Source of the DNA: Streptomyces venezuelae
Lineage (GTDB): Bacteria > Actinomycetota > Actinomycetes > Streptomycetales > Streptomycetaceae
Length of the DNA stretch: 64,000 nt
Assembly: GCF_008642295.1 (NCBI RefSeq)
Contig: NZ_CP029190.1
Location: forward strand, 4,819,501 to 4,883,500
Direction: 5' to 3'
Shown: positions 25,506 to 34,381 of the stretch, piece by piece
How the letters are laid out: every line of letters starts with the position of its first letter
How positions within the stretch are numbered: the first letter of the stretch is position 1
Notes under the pieces: generated by a model
Told to the model about the DNA's origin: nothing
Databases searched by the model: none
Seen by the model: the letters and a program-made list of their open reading frames with translations, nothing else
Position numbers and translations under genes: made by a program

Positions 25506-26102
25506 ATGCCGGCAGCACGGGAGTCCTTGCTGGAGGCGGCCGGAGCGGCGCTGGCGGCGCGGCCCTGGCCGGCCGTCCGGATGGTCGAGGTGGCGGCTGC
25601 CGCCGGGGTGTCCCGGCAGACCCTCTACAACGAGTTCGGCGACAAGGCGGGCCTGGGGCGGGCCATGGTCCAGCGTGAGACCGAGTGGTATCTGGCGGGA
25701 GTCGAGCGGGCGCTGGCCGGTCCCGCGGGCCCCGCCGAGCGGCTGCTGGCCCTGGCCGACTGGACCGTCGGCGCGGCCCGCGGCCACCCCCTGCTGCGTG
25801 CACTCCTGACCGGCTGCTGGCCCCCGGGACTGCCGGCCCCGGTGCCGCGGACCCGGCCCGGGGAGCTGGTCCGCGCGGTGTGCGAGCGCGCCGCGGCGGC
25901 GCCGGCCCCGGGCGGAGCCGGCCCGCTCCACTGCGAACTGGTGGTCCGGCTGGCCCTCTCCTACCTCATCGTCCCGGGCGAGGAGCCGGGCGGTCAGTGG
26001 GCCGATCCGGAGAGCTGGAGGCCGATCACCCCGACGATCACCAGGGTGATCGAGACGATCTTCAGGGTGGAGACCAGGTCACCGAGGAAGACCATGCCGT
26101 AA
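25506..26102 (+). CDS. TetR-family transcriptional regulator
   Basis: A protein of about 198 residues with an N-terminal helix-turn-helix (VRMVEVAAAAGVSRQTLYNEFGDKAGLGRAM, residues 21-51) and a helical ligand domain. Start ATG 25506 has GGGAGG upstream; an earlier in-frame start at 25461 is less well supported. The last 36 codons run across the 3' end of the convergent SMR gene on the other strand (overlap 25994-26102), which is unusual and may reflect loss of the original stop or a shortened intergenic region. It probably regulates the neighbouring exporter gene or itself; the ligand is unknown. Confidence 0.8.
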   Translation: MPAARESLLEAAGAALAARPWPAVRMVEVAAAAGVSRQTLYNEFGDKAGLGRAMVQRETEWYLAGVERALAGPAGPAERLLALADWTVGAARGHPLLRALLTGCWPPGLPAPVPRTRPGELVRAVCERAAAAPAPGGAGPLHCELVVRLALSYLIVPGEEPGGQWADPESWRPITPTITRVIETIFRVETRSPRKTMP

Positions 26103-26317
26103 ATGGCCGTCCCGGCCGCGCCGATGCCCGTCCACACCGCATACGCCGGCCCGACGTCCAGCTTCTTCAGCGCCAGCGTCAGCAGCCCGAAGCTGCCGAG
26201 GGCGAAGCACGCGAAGGCGATCGTGGGCCACAGCCGGGTGAACCCGTGGGACAGCTTCAGGCAGACCGCGAATCCGGTCTCCAGGATTCCCGCGACCACG
26301 ACAAGCAGCCACGCCAT
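25994..26317 (-). CDS. SMR-family exporter (SugE/Gdx-like)
   Basis: A 107-residue small multidrug resistance protein with four transmembrane helices. The essential glutamate is in AGILETGFAVCLKLSHGFTR. The K-S-H/GFTR sequence after helix 1 resembles the SugE/Gdx subgroup, whose members export guanidinium, rather than EmrE/QacE drug pumps. The ribosome site GGGGAGGC precedes ATG 26317. The gene is convergent with, and overlaps, the TetR gene. I looked for a guanidine riboswitch upstream and did not find a convincing one. Confidence 0.85.
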   Translation of the reverse strand: MAWLLVVVAGILETGFAVCLKLSHGFTRLWPTIAFACFALGSFGLLTLALKKLDVGPAYAVWTGIGAAGTAIYGMVFLGDLVSTLKIVSITLVIVGVIGLQLSGSAH

Positions 26318-26425
26318 GTCGAATGCCTCCCCGCGTCATGTGACACGGTCAGGCCTCGGCCTCGCGCCACTTGGTGCGATTATGCATTTACCAGACATGG
26401 CGGTCGCCAAACGTGCGCCGGAGCC

Positions 26426-27436
26426 TCAGTCGCCTTCGCGCCGCTCCCGCGTCGCCAGCAGCCGCCGCAGCGAATACAGCCGGGCCGGATCGGCGTGGCC
26501 CGCCGCCACCCACTCGTCCAGCGCGCAGTCCTGCTCGTCGTGGCTGCATGCCCGCGGGCAGCCCTCCGTACCCTCCACCAGGTCCGGGAAGGCCAGGATC
26601 ACCCGCGACGGATCCACATGGTGCAGGCCGAAGGACCGTACGCCCGGGGTGTCGATCACCCAGCCCGCCACCCCCGGCAGCGGCAGGGCCAGCGCCGAGG
26701 TGGTGGTGTGCCGGCCGCGCCCGGTGACCGCGTTGACGTGCCCGGTCGCCCGCCGCCGGTCCGCCGCGACCAGCGAGTTCACCAAGGTGGTCTTGCCCAC
26801 GCCCGAGTGCCCCACGAAGGCGGTGATCCGGCCCGCCAGGCGCTCCCGCACCCGCTCGGCCGCGTCCCCGCCCTCCAGCTCCTCGCGGTTGGTCACCACG
26901 TAATCGACGCCCAGCGTGGCGTACGTCTCGAGCAGCTTGTCGGCCGGGGCCAGGTCGGACTTGGTCAGCACCAGCAGCGGTTCCAGCCCCGCGTCATACG
27001 CCGCGACCAGGCAGCGGTCGATCATCCGCGGGCGCGGTTCCGGATCGGCGAGCGCCGTCACGATCGCCAGCTGGTCGGCATTGGCCACGACCACCCGCTC
27101 GTACGGATCGTCGTCGTCGGCGGTGCGGCGCAGCACCGAGGACCGCTCCTCGATCCGGACGATCCGCGCCAGGGTGTCCTTCTTGCCCGAGAGGTCGCCG
27201 ACCAGCGACACCCGGTCGCCGACCACCGCGGCCTTCCGGCCCAGCTCCCGTGCCTTCATCGCGATGACCTTGCGGTCCTCCACCAGACAGGTGAGCCGGC
27301 CCCGGTCCACGGTGAGGACGAACCCCTCGGCCGCGTCCTCGTGCTTCGGCCGGATGTTGGTCCGGGGCCGGTTGCCCTTGCGGTTGGGGCGGGCCCGGAT
27401 GTCGTCCTCGTCGGTGTGCTTCCCGTACCGGCGCAT
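26426..27436 (-). CDS. rsgA: Ribosome small-subunit-dependent GTPase RsgA
   Basis: A 336-residue circularly permuted GTPase that matures the 30S subunit. An OB-like N-terminal region is followed by G4 TKSD, then G1 GHSGVGKTTLVN and G3 DTPG (IDTPGVRSFGL), the permuted order typical of YjeQ/RsgA. The C-terminal zinc motif is CPRACSHDEQDC. It lies four bases after aroA on the same strand, so the two are likely cotranscribed, a common actinobacterial arrangement. Confidence 0.93.
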   Translation of the reverse strand: MRRYGKHTDEDDIRARPNRKGNRPRTNIRPKHEDAAEGFVLTVDRGRLTCLVEDRKVIAMKARELGRKAAVVGDRVSLVGDLSGKKDTLARIVRIEERSSVLRRTADDDDPYERVVVANADQLAIVTALADPEPRPRMIDRCLVAAYDAGLEPLLVLTKSDLAPADKLLETYATLGVDYVVTNREELEGGDAAERVRERLAGRITAFVGHSGVGKTTLVNSLVAADRRRATGHVNAVTGRGRHTTTSALALPLPGVAGWVIDTPGVRSFGLHHVDPSRVILAFPDLVEGTEGCPRACSHDEQDCALDEWVAAGHADPARLYSLRRLLATRERREGD

Positions 27437-27440
27437 CGCG

Positions 27441-28781
27441 CTACTCTCCAGCTCCCGAGAGCATGTCCGTCCACATCCTGGGGAAGTCCGGCAGGGTCTT
27501 CGCGGTGGTCGCCACGTTCTCGATCTGTACGCCCTCCACGGCCAGGCCGATCACCGCACCCGCGGTGGCCATCCGGTGGTCGTCGTAGGTGTGGAAGACG
27601 CCGCCGTGCATACGGCGCGGGCGGATGTGCAGACCGTCCGCGGTCTCGGTGACATCGCCGCCGAGCTCGTTGATCTCCTTGGTGAGCGCCGCCAGCCGGT
27701 CCGTCTCGTGCAGCCGCAGGTGCTGCACCCCGCGCAGGGTCGACGGGGAGTCGGCCAGCGCGGCCACCGCGGCGATGCCGGGGGTCAGCTCGCCGACCTC
27801 GCCCAGATCCACGTCGATGCCGTGGATCCGGCCGGTTCCGGTGAAGACCAGGCCCGCATCCGTCAGTTCGCAGGAACCGCCCATCTCCGTGAAGATCTGC
27901 CGCAGCGCGTCGCCGGGCTGCGTGGTCCGGCGCGGCCAGTCGGGGATGGTGACCGTACCGCCGGTGATCATCGCGGCGGCCAGGAACGGCTGCGCGTTCG
28001 ACAGGTCCGGCTCCACCACCATGTCGCGGCCCAGCAGCGCACCGGGCGCCACCCGCCACACGTCCTTCTCGCCGCCCGCCTCGGGGGTGTCCACCTGGGC
28101 GCCCGCGGCGCGCAGCATCTCCACCGTCATCCGGATGTGCGGCATGGAGGGCAGGTTGGTGCCCACGTGCCGGACCTCGACGCCCTGGTTGAACCGGGGT
28201 GCGGAGAGCAGCAGTGCGGAGACGAACTGGGAGGAGTTGGTGGCGTCGATCTCGACCGTGCCGCCCTCCAGGGCCCCGCCGCCGTGCACGGTCAGGGGCA
28301 GCGCACCCCGGCCGTCGTCGTCGATCCGGGCGCCCAGGGTGCGCAGTGCGGTGATGACCTGGCCCAGCGGCCGTTCGTAGGACCGCGGGTCGCCGTCGAA
28401 GCGGATGTCGCCCGCGGCGAGGGTGGCGACCGGCGGCAGGAAGCGCATCACGGTGCCGGCGTTGCCGACGTCCACGGTCGCCGGGCCGTGCAGCGCGGCC
28501 GGGATGATCCGCCAGGCCTCGCCGGACCCGGTCCCGCCGTCCGAGCTGGAGGAGACGGTCTCCTCGATGCCCACACCCAGCGCCCGCAGGGCGTCCGACA
28601 TCAGCTGCGAGTCGCGCGAGCGCAGCGGGCGGCGCACCCAGCCCGGCTCGGCGGCGAGGGCCGCCAGCACCAGCGCACGGTTGGTCACCGACTTCGAGCC
28701 CGGCACGGTGACGGTGGCGCGGACGGCACCGTCGGCGAGCGGGGCGGGCCAGAGGGCGGGAAGCGCGGGGGTCTCGGTCAT
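27441..28781 (-). CDS. aroA: 3-phosphoshikimate 1-carboxyvinyltransferase (EPSP synthase)
   Basis: Shikimate-pathway enzyme joining PEP to shikimate 3-phosphate. The 446-residue product contains [17 protein letters not shown] (substrate-binding lysine region), [17 protein letters not shown] and [14 protein letters not shown], all characteristic of AroA. Start is ATG 28781 ([11 protein letters not shown]). TAAAGT (minus strand, 28794-28789) ends seven bases upstream, suggesting a leaderless transcript, though GAGGG overlapping that gap could also act as a ribosome site. It is the first gene of the aroA-rsgA pair. Confidence 0.95.
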   Translation of the reverse strand: MTETPALPALWPAPLADGAVRATVTVPGSKSVTNRALVLAALAAEPGWVRRPLRSRDSQLMSDALRALGVGIEETVSSSSDGGTGSGEAWRIIPAALHGPATVDVGNAGTVMRFLPPVATLAAGDIRFDGDPRSYERPLGQVITALRTLGARIDDDGRGALPLTVHGGGALEGGTVEIDATNSSQFVSALLLSAPRFNQGVEVRHVGTNLPSMPHIRMTVEMLRAAGAQVDTPEAGGEKDVWRVAPGALLGRDMVVEPDLSNAQPFLAAAMITGGTVTIPDWPRRTTQPGDALRQIFTEMGGSCELTDAGLVFTGTGRIHGIDVDLGEVGELTPGIAAVAALADSPSTLRGVQHLRLHETDRLAALTKEINELGGDVTETADGLHIRPRRMHGGVFHTYDDHRMATAGAVIGLAVEGVQIENVATTAKTLPDFPRMWTDMLSGAGE

Positions 28782-28865
28782 GGCCCTCACTTTAGTTGTT
28801 CGGAGCCGGCCGCCTCGCGCTGCCCGACCCTACTCTCCGAGGTCGGGGACGGCCCTTGACCGGTT

Positions 28866-29588
28866 TCAGGAGAGGCCGAGCAGCCAGCGTCCGCCGCCGA
28901 TCAGGGAGCACAGCGAGACCGTGTGGAACAGGAACAGCCACAGGGCGGGCGGCACGTTCGTCAGCCGGGCGAGCTGGTCCGCGTCGGAGTCCGGTGCGCC
29001 ACCGTGACGCCGCTTGCCCTGGAGCTCGAACACCGGCCGGACCCCGCCCAGCAGCAGGAACCACACCGCCGCGTACGCGAACCCCGCCTGCACCTCGGCC
29101 TCGGCCAGCCAGGACACCAGCAGGAAGGTCCCGCCGGTCAGCACCACGGTCACCGCTCCGTATGCGTTCCGGATCATCGCCAGCATGGCCAGCAGCAGCG
29201 CGGTGGCGGCCCACAGCAGCAGGGTGATCCGGTGCGCGGACAGCAGCCAGGCGCCGCCCAGTCCCAGCAGCGAGGGTGCGGTGTAGCCGGCCGCGGCCGT
29301 CAGGATCATGCCGATGCCGTCCGGCCGGCCCCGGCTCACCGTCAGCCCGCTGGTGTCCGAATGCAGCCGGATGCCGTCCAGCCGGCGGCCGGTCAGCACC
29401 GCGATCAGCCCGTGCCCGCCCTCGTGCGCGATGGTGATGGCGTTCCGGGACAGCCGCCACAGGCCGCGGGGCAGGACGAAGACCAGGGCAGCCGCCAAGG
29501 TGGCCAGCACCAGCCACTGCGCGGGCGCCTCCTGCAGGCCGGTGAGCCGGTCCCACAGATCGGCCGCGCTCGTTATGTCCGTGTCCAC
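28866..29588 (-). CDS. M50-like membrane zinc metallopeptidase
   Basis: A protein of about 240 residues with several transmembrane helices and the zinc motif HEGGH (NAITIAHEGGHGLIAVLTGRR), typical of the site-2-protease-like M50B group found in actinomycetes. The substrate is unknown. Start GTG 29588 (VDTDITSAADLWD) is chosen because starting at 29645 would overlap the divergent SRAP start codon. The gene converges on nothing: aroA lies behind it in the same orientation after 84 bases. Confidence 0.75.
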   Translation of the reverse strand: MDTDITSAADLWDRLTGLQEAPAQWLVLATLAAALVFVLPRGLWRLSRNAITIAHEGGHGLIAVLTGRRLDGIRLHSDTSGLTVSRGRPDGIGMILTAAAGYTAPSLLGLGGAWLLSAHRITLLLWAATALLLAMLAMIRNAYGAVTVVLTGGTFLLVSWLAEAEVQAGFAYAAVWFLLLGGVRPVFELQGKRRHGGAPDSDADQLARLTNVPPALWLFLFHTVSLCSLIGGGRWLLGLS

Positions 29589-29643
29589 GATGGTTCTCGG
29601 GCTCCTTGCGGTGGTGGTCGGGTGCCATGGCAGTGTGGCAGTC

Positions 29644-30462
29644 ATGTGCGGACGCTATGCATCCAGTCGTAGGCCCGAGGACCTGGTGGGACTGTTCGGG
29701 GTCGAGAAGTGGGAGCCCGAAGAGACCCTTGCCCCCGACTACAACGTGGCCCCGACCAAGGAGGTCTACGTCGTACTCGACCGTCCTCTGAAAGACGCAC
29801 CGGACCCGCGTCCGGTTCGCCAGCTGCGGATCCTCAAGTGGGGGCTGGTGCCCTCCTGGGCCAAAAACCCCGAGGGCGCCGCCCGGATGATCAACGCCCG
29901 GTCCGAGACCCTGCACGAGAAGCCCTCCTTCCGCAGGCCCTTCGCCCAGCGCCGCTGCATCATCCCCGCCGACGGCTACTACGAGTGGGTCACCGGCACC
30001 GAGGAGCGGCAGCTGGAGGTCGAAGGGAAGAAGAAGCGGCCCCGGAAGCAGCCCTACTTCGTGCAGCCCGCGGACGGCTCGGTCTTCGCCATGGCCGGGA
30101 TCTACGAGTTCTGGCGCGACCGGACCCTCCCCGACGAGCACCCGCTGGCCTGGTGGGTGACCTGCTCCGTAATCACCACCGAGGCGGAGGCCGGCCCGCT
30201 GGCGGTGGCCCCCGCCGAGGGGCCGGCCTCGCTCGCCGACATCCACCCCCGGATGCCGCTGATGCTCACCCCGGACCGCTGGGACCCCTGGCTGGACCCG
30301 GCGAACACCGACATCGACGGCTCGCTGCGGGACCTGCTGGCGCCGCCACCGGGCGGGCTGATGCGCGCGTACCCGGTGTCCACCGCCGTCAGCAACGTCC
30401 GCAACAACGGGCCGGAGCTGCTTGCCGAGCTGGAGGCTCCCGAGGAGGGCACCCTGTTCTGA
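29644..30462 (+). CDS. SOS response-associated peptidase (SRAP/YedK-HMCES)
   Basis: A 272-residue SRAP protein that forms a covalent link with abasic sites in single-stranded DNA through Cys2. MCGRYASS at the N terminus leaves the catalytic cysteine after Met removal. [43 protein letters not shown] and HPRMPLML are the family motifs, giving the Asn, Glu and His active-site residues. Its stop overlaps the start of the next gene (TGATG), so they are coupled. It is divergent from the M50 peptidase gene. Confidence 0.9.
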   Translation: MCGRYASSRRPEDLVGLFGVEKWEPEETLAPDYNVAPTKEVYVVLDRPLKDAPDPRPVRQLRILKWGLVPSWAKNPEGAARMINARSETLHEKPSFRRPFAQRRCIIPADGYYEWVTGTEERQLEVEGKKKRPRKQPYFVQPADGSVFAMAGIYEFWRDRTLPDEHPLAWWVTCSVITTEAEAGPLAVAPAEGPASLADIHPRMPLMLTPDRWDPWLDPANTDIDGSLRDLLAPPPGGLMRAYPVSTAVSNVRNNGPELLAELEAPEEGTLF

Positions 30463-31112
30463 TGAGCATGCGCACCGCGACCTCCCAGATCGTCGAGACC
30501 CCGGCCGGCGAGGCCCGGATCACCTGGCACCCCGCGCCGCGGGCCCGCCTGGTGCTTGCCGTGAGCCATGGCGCCGGCGGCGGCATCGAAGCCCGGGACC
30601 TGCAGGCACTGGCCGCCGCGCTGCCCGCCCGGGGCGTCACGGTGGCCCTGGTGGAGCAGCCCTGGCGGGTGACCGGCAAGAAGGTCGCCGCCGCCCCCAA
30701 GGTGCTCGACGAGGGCTGGCGGGGGCTCTGGCCGGCCCTGACGGAGCCCGGACTGCCGGTGGTGGCCGGCGGGCGCAGCGCGGGGGCCCGGGTGGCCTGC
30801 CGGACCGCGGCCGAACTGGGCGCGGCCGGGGTGCTCGCCCTGGCCTTCCCGCTGCACCCGCCCGGCCGGCCGGAGAAGTCCCGGGCCGAGGAGCTCACCG
30901 GGGCCGTGGCCGCCGGGATCCCCGTCCTGGTGGTCCAGGGCGGCCGGGACCCCTTCGGCCGCCCCGAGGAGTTCCCGGAGGGTGCGTACGAGCTGGTGGA
31001 GGTGGCGGACGGGGACCACGGCCTGGCCGTGCCCAAGAGGGCGGCACAGACGCAGGCAGAGGCTCTGGAGGGGGTCACCGGGGCGGTTGCGGAGTGGCTG
31101 GACCGGCTGTAG
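30462..31112 (+). CDS. Alpha/beta hydrolase (KANL3/Tex30-like)
   Basis: A 216-residue alpha/beta hydrolase fold protein. The oxyanion strand [11 protein letters not shown], nucleophile elbow [10 protein letters not shown] (Ser), [12 protein letters not shown] (Asp) and GDHGLAVP (His) are in order. The length and elbow GGRSAGAR match the small KANL3/Tex30-type family also linked to dienelactone hydrolases. Substrate unknown. It is coupled to the SRAP gene by a one-base overlap and ends about 110 bases before the sigma-R promoter. Confidence 0.8.
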   Translation: MSMRTATSQIVETPAGEARITWHPAPRARLVLAVSHGAGGGIEARDLQALAAALPARGVTVALVEQPWRVTGKKVAAAPKVLDEGWRGLWPALTEPGLPVVAGGRSAGARVACRTAAELGAAGVLALAFPLHPPGRPEKSRAEELTGAVAAGIPVLVVQGGRDPFGRPEEFPEGAYELVEVADGDHGLAVPKRAAQTQAEALEGVTGAVAEWLDRL

Positions 31113-31222
31113 TGCCGCCCGGACCGGCTGTGGCAGCCGCCCGACCGGCGGCCGACCTGACATACGGGCGCCGGAAGAGTTTCGCCCGAAGCGGAGATTT
31201 TCGAGCCGGGCCCCGGGCCCCC

Positions 31223-31249
31223 GGGAATGTGCCGACCGGCCGCTTGGTT
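31223..31249 (+). promoter_or_regulatory. Sigma-R dependent promoter of sigR
   Basis: GGGAAT (31223-31228), exactly 18 bases, then GTT (31247-31249) match the sigma-R consensus GGGAAT-N18-GTT. Transcription from here includes the upstream start at 31298 and so would yield the longer sigma-R' form, as reported for the autoregulated sigRp2 in S. coelicolor. Confidence 0.9.
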
Positions 31250-31297
31250 GTGCGGGGTGTCGAACGTACGTCACCGCCGGAGGAACAGGGAGCGCGC

Positions 31298-32134
31298 ATG
31301 ACCCAGGTCATCAGCCAGAACCGCCCGCAGGCCGCTGACCTGGTGGGGGCACCTGCCGGCGGAAGCTGGGGCCGGACGGTCCTGCCCGCGGCCAAGCACG
31401 CCTCCGTTCGGGCGGCGGATGGCCGGGATGGTCGACTATTCTCCGATTCGAGTGGGTCCGCATTCGGGTCCGCCACGCTGTCGGAGGAGGTGGGTCCTGT
31501 TACCGGGACCGACGAAGGCCAGACGGAGGAGACGACCGCGGAGCGCAATGCGCGCTTCGAACGCGACGCCCTCGGCTACCTCGACCAGATGTACTCCGCC
31601 GCGCTGCGCATGACGCGCAACCCGGCCGATGCCGAGGACCTGGTCCAGGAGACGTACGCAAAGGCGTACGCGTCCTTTCACCAGTTCCGCGAGGGCACCA
31701 ACCTCAAGGCGTGGCTGTACCGCATTCTGACCAACACCTTCATCAACTCCTACCGCAAGAAGCAGCGCGAGCCGCAGCGCAGTGCCGCGGAGGAGATCGA
31801 GGACTGGCAGCTGGCGCGCGCCGAGTCGCACATGTCGACCGGGCTGCGCTCCGCCGAATCGCAGGCGCTCGACCACCTGCCCGATTCGGACGTGAAGGAA
31901 GCGCTGCAGGCCATTCCGGAAGAGTTCCGCATCGCCGTCTATCTTGCCGATGTAGAGGGCTTTGCGTACAAGGAGATCGCGGACATCATGGGTACACCCA
32001 TCGGTACAGTCATGTCGCGACTGCACCGTGGCCGCCGCCAACTCCGCGGAATGCTGGAGGACTATGCCCGTGAGCGCGGGCTGGTCCCCGCCGGCGCGGG
32101 AGAGTCGAACGATCGGAAAGGCTCGGGCTCATGA
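31298..32134 (+). CDS. sigR: ECF sigma factor SigR with N-terminal extension
   Basis: Thiol-oxidative-stress sigma factor. The long form is 278 residues. Residues from about 85 contain sigma region 2 ([20 protein letters not shown]) and region 4 ([20 protein letters not shown]). An in-frame GTG at 31490 ([10 protein letters not shown]) behind GGAGGA corresponds to the short, stable form of 214 residues. The extra 64 residues match the concept of the unstable sigma-R' made from the stress-induced transcript in S. coelicolor. Its stop overlaps the rsrA start (ATGA). Confidence 0.95.
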   Translation: MTQVISQNRPQAADLVGAPAGGSWGRTVLPAAKHASVRAADGRDGRLFSDSSGSAFGSATLSEEVGPVTGTDEGQTEETTAERNARFERDALGYLDQMYSAALRMTRNPADAEDLVQETYAKAYASFHQFREGTNLKAWLYRILTNTFINSYRKKQREPQRSAAEEIEDWQLARAESHMSTGLRSAESQALDHLPDSDVKEALQAIPEEFRIAVYLADVEGFAYKEIADIMGTPIGTVMSRLHRGRRQLRGMLEDYARERGLVPAGAGESNDRKGSGS

Positions 32135-32448
32135 GCTGCGGAGAGCCGCACGAGACGGAGTGCTCTGAGGTCCTGGACCACCTTTATGAGTTCCTTGACC
32201 ATGAGATGCCCGACAGTGACTGCACGAAGTTCGAAACGCACTTCGGCGAGTGCAACCCCTGTCTGGAGAAGTACGGCCTGGAACAGGCCGTGAAGAAGCT
32301 CGTGAAGCGCTGCTGCGGTTCGGACGACGTGCCGTCCGATCTGCGCTCCAAGGTCATGGGGCGGATCGAGCTGATCCGCTCCGGCCAGGCCGTGCCGGAC
32401 GAGGACATCACCGCCGGTCCGGCCGCGCCGGGACCCGCCCCCGGCTGA
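32131..32448 (+). CDS. rsrA: Zinc-binding redox-sensing anti-sigma factor RsrA
   Basis: A 105-residue ZAS-family anti-sigma factor that holds SigR inactive in reducing conditions. Zinc and redox residues are in the expected places: C3, C11, C31, H37, C41, C44 (HFGECNPC) and the CC pair 61-62. In the characterised protein, C11, H37, C41 and C44 bind zinc and a C11-C44 disulfide releases sigma-R. Translation is coupled to sigR through ATGA. Confidence 0.95.
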   Translation: MSCGEPHETECSEVLDHLYEFLDHEMPDSDCTKFETHFGECNPCLEKYGLEQAVKKLVKRCCGSDDVPSDLRSKVMGRIELIRSGQAVPDEDITAGPAAPGPAPG

Positions 32449-32541
32449 CCATCGCCCCTGGCCGACAACCGCCCCTGGATGCCGCTTCGTTCACTCGAAG
32501 GTGCTAATCCGGGGGTCACCGTGCGGCGCAATACGACAATC

Positions 32542-32564
32542 CGGCCCCCCTGCTGCGGGGGCCG
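32542..32564 (+). terminator. Hairpin terminator after rsrA
   Basis: An 8 bp stem pairs CGGCCCCC (32542-32549) with GGGGGCCG (32557-32564) around a 7 nt loop, followed by ACTTATTCT. It separates the sigR-rsrA unit from the HD-GYP gene. Confidence 0.65.
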
Positions 32565-32617
32565 ACTTATTCTCCCCCTTCGGTACCGGAGTGATTCACC
32601 GGGGGAGGAGAACGCCG

Positions 32618-34381
32618 ATGCGGGTACTTCCGCCGGGGGCACGGGTCTACCTCCTCTGTGCCGTCGCCGGGGCGATCGCCTGCCTCCTGCCCGCCCTCGC
32701 CGGTTCCGGTTCCGGCCCGGTGCCCTGGCGGACCGCGGCCCTGCTCGGCGCGCTCTACCTCGGCTGTGAACTGGTCAGGGCCGGCCGGCTGCCCGGCGGC
32801 CGGGTTCCCGAGGGCGTCGGATCCTTCTTCCCCGTCGTCTTCGCCGCCGTCTTCCTGCTGCCGCCCTCCGCCGCCGCACTGGTCGCCGTCCCGGGAGCGC
32901 TCGCCGGACGGGTCGGGCAACCACCGGCCGGCATACGCAGGGTGTGGCACGCGGCGCAGCAGGCGGTGGCCGCCTGGGCCGCCGGCCACACCCATGTGCT
33001 GCTCGGCGGCCCGGAGGCGCTCGCCGGTTCCGGACCGGCCGCCCACCTGCCCGACTTCCCCCGGGTGATGCTCCCGGCCGCCGCCGCGGCCCTCGTCTTC
33101 TGCCTGGTGCTCACCGCCCTCGACGGGGGCATCCTGGCCACCGCCGAGCGGCGGCCGGCCGCGACCGCCTGGCGCGGTCTGCCCGCCGTCTCCCTCACCC
33201 CGTACCTGGTGCACGGCCTGGTGGGCCTGATGATGGCCGTCATGTGGCGCAGCCCGTACGGTCCGCCGGCCGCGCTCGCCGTGCTGCTGCCGGTCTGGAT
33301 CTCCTGCCGGGTCTTCACCCAGTACCACCTCGAACGGGCCGCGCACCGGGCCACCATCCGCGCCCTCGTCCAGGCGGTCGACATCAAGGACCGCTACACC
33401 CGGGGCCACAGCGAGCGGGTCGGCCAGGCCTCCGCGATGATCGCCCGCGAGCTCGGCATGGCCGAGGACCGGCTGGAAGTGATCCGGATCGCCGGAACCC
33501 TCCACGACGTCGGCAAACTCGGCGTCCCCACCCGGCTGTTGCGCAAGGACGGACCCCTCACCCCCGAGGAACGCCGGATCATCGAGCTCCATCCCGAGTA
33601 CGGGCACGAGATGGTCCGCGGGATCGGCTTCCTCGGCGAGGCGCGGGCAGCGATCCTGCACCACCACGAACGGGTCGACGGCTCCGGCTACCCCTATGGC
33701 CTGACCGGTGACCAGATCCCGGTGGCGGCCCGGGTGGTGGCGGTCGCCGACGCCTTCGACGCCATGACCTCCACCCGCTCCTACAGCCGGGCCCGGCCGG
33801 TCCCGGCGGCCCTCGCCGAGCTGGAGCGGTGCGCCGGAGCCCAGTTCGATCCGGCCATGGTGGCGGCCCTGGCCGCTGCCGTCCGCCGCGCCGGCTGGCA
33901 CCCGGCCGCCACCTCGGACGGGGACCCCCAGGTGATCCCGGCGGGTCCGCCGGGTCCGCCGGGTCCTTCGGGCTTGGCGGGCTCGGCCGCTCCAGCGTGC
34001 CCGGCCGGTCCGGCCGGTCGTGTCGGAGCGTCCGGTCTCGTCGGACCTGCGGATTCCGCCGGTCACGCCGGTCACGCCGGTCGTGGCGGTCCGGCCGATC
34101 GTGTCGGACCGTCCGGTCTCGTCGGACCTGCGGACTCCGCCGGTCACGCCGGTGGTGCCGGTCCATCCGGTCTGCCCGGCCTGCCGGGCCTGCCCGGCCT
34201 GCCCGGCCTGCCCGGCCTGCCGGGCCTGCCCGGGCAGCCCGGGAAGTCCGGCGGCCGGGTGCATTCCGCGTCCGTGCGGGGCGGGGGCCGGCCGCGCGGC
34301 GCCGCCGGGGCGGCCGGGACCGCAGGGCAGGCCGCTGCCGGCCCGCCGCCGGCCCGTCGGCCCTCGGAGGCCGGACCATGA
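32618..34381 (+). CDS. Membrane HD-GYP domain protein with collagen-like tail
   Basis: A 587-residue protein. Residues 1-240 hold six or so hydrophobic helices; the HD-GYP domain follows with GHSERVG (near 264), LHDVGKLGVP (near 296) and HHHERVDGSGYPYGL (near 350-360), so all residues of the c-di-GMP phosphodiesterase signature, including GYP, are present. After residue 440 the chain changes to low-complexity Gly-X-Y repeats (GPPGPPGPSG, seven consecutive GLP triplets, GQPGKSGG) until about residue 546, then an Ala/Pro/Arg tail. Start ATG 32618 is behind GGGGGAGGAG. Its stop overlaps the next gene's start (ATGA). Confidence 0.85.
   Translation: MRVLPPGARVYLLCAVAGAIACLLPALAGSGSGPVPWRTAALLGALYLGCELVRAGRLPGGRVPEGVGSFFPVVFAAVFLLPPSAAALVAVPGALAGRVGQPPAGIRRVWHAAQQAVAAWAAGHTHVLLGGPEALAGSGPAAHLPDFPRVMLPAAAAALVFCLVLTALDGGILATAERRPAATAWRGLPAVSLTPYLVHGLVGLMMAVMWRSPYGPPAALAVLLPVWISCRVFTQYHLERAAHRATIRALVQAVDIKDRYTRGHSERVGQASAMIARELGMAEDRLEVIRIAGTLHDVGKLGVPTRLLRKDGPLTPEERRIIELHPEYGHEMVRGIGFLGEARAAILHHHERVDGSGYPYGLTGDQIPVAARVVAVADAFDAMTSTRSYSRARPVPAALAELERCAGAQFDPAMVAALAAAVRRAGWHPAATSDGDPQVIPAGPPGPPGPSGLAGSAAPACPAGPAGRVGASGLVGPADSAGHAGHAGRGGPADRVGPSGLVGPADSAGHAGGAGPSGLPGLPGLPGLPGLPGLPGLPGQPGKSGGRVHSASVRGGGRPRGAAGAAGTAGQAAAGPPPARRPSEAGP
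34170..34234 (+). repeat. Tandem 9 bp repeats encoding GLP triplets
   Basis: Seven copies of CTGCC(C/G)GG(C/G) in tandem encode the Leu-Pro-Gly run of the collagen-like tail. Copies differ only in synonymous third positions, so the array is likely prone to slippage and length variation between strains. Confidence 0.85.

Noticed and set aside
26318..26425. Possible guanidine riboswitch upstream of the SugE/Gdx-like exporter
   Set aside because: I compared the region with remembered guanidine-I, -II and -III motifs and found no conserved core, only general GC-rich pairing.
34170..34234. Considered as a CRISPR-like or regulatory repeat array
   Set aside because: The nine-base repeats are in frame, have no spacers, and encode GLP triplets of the collagen-like tail.
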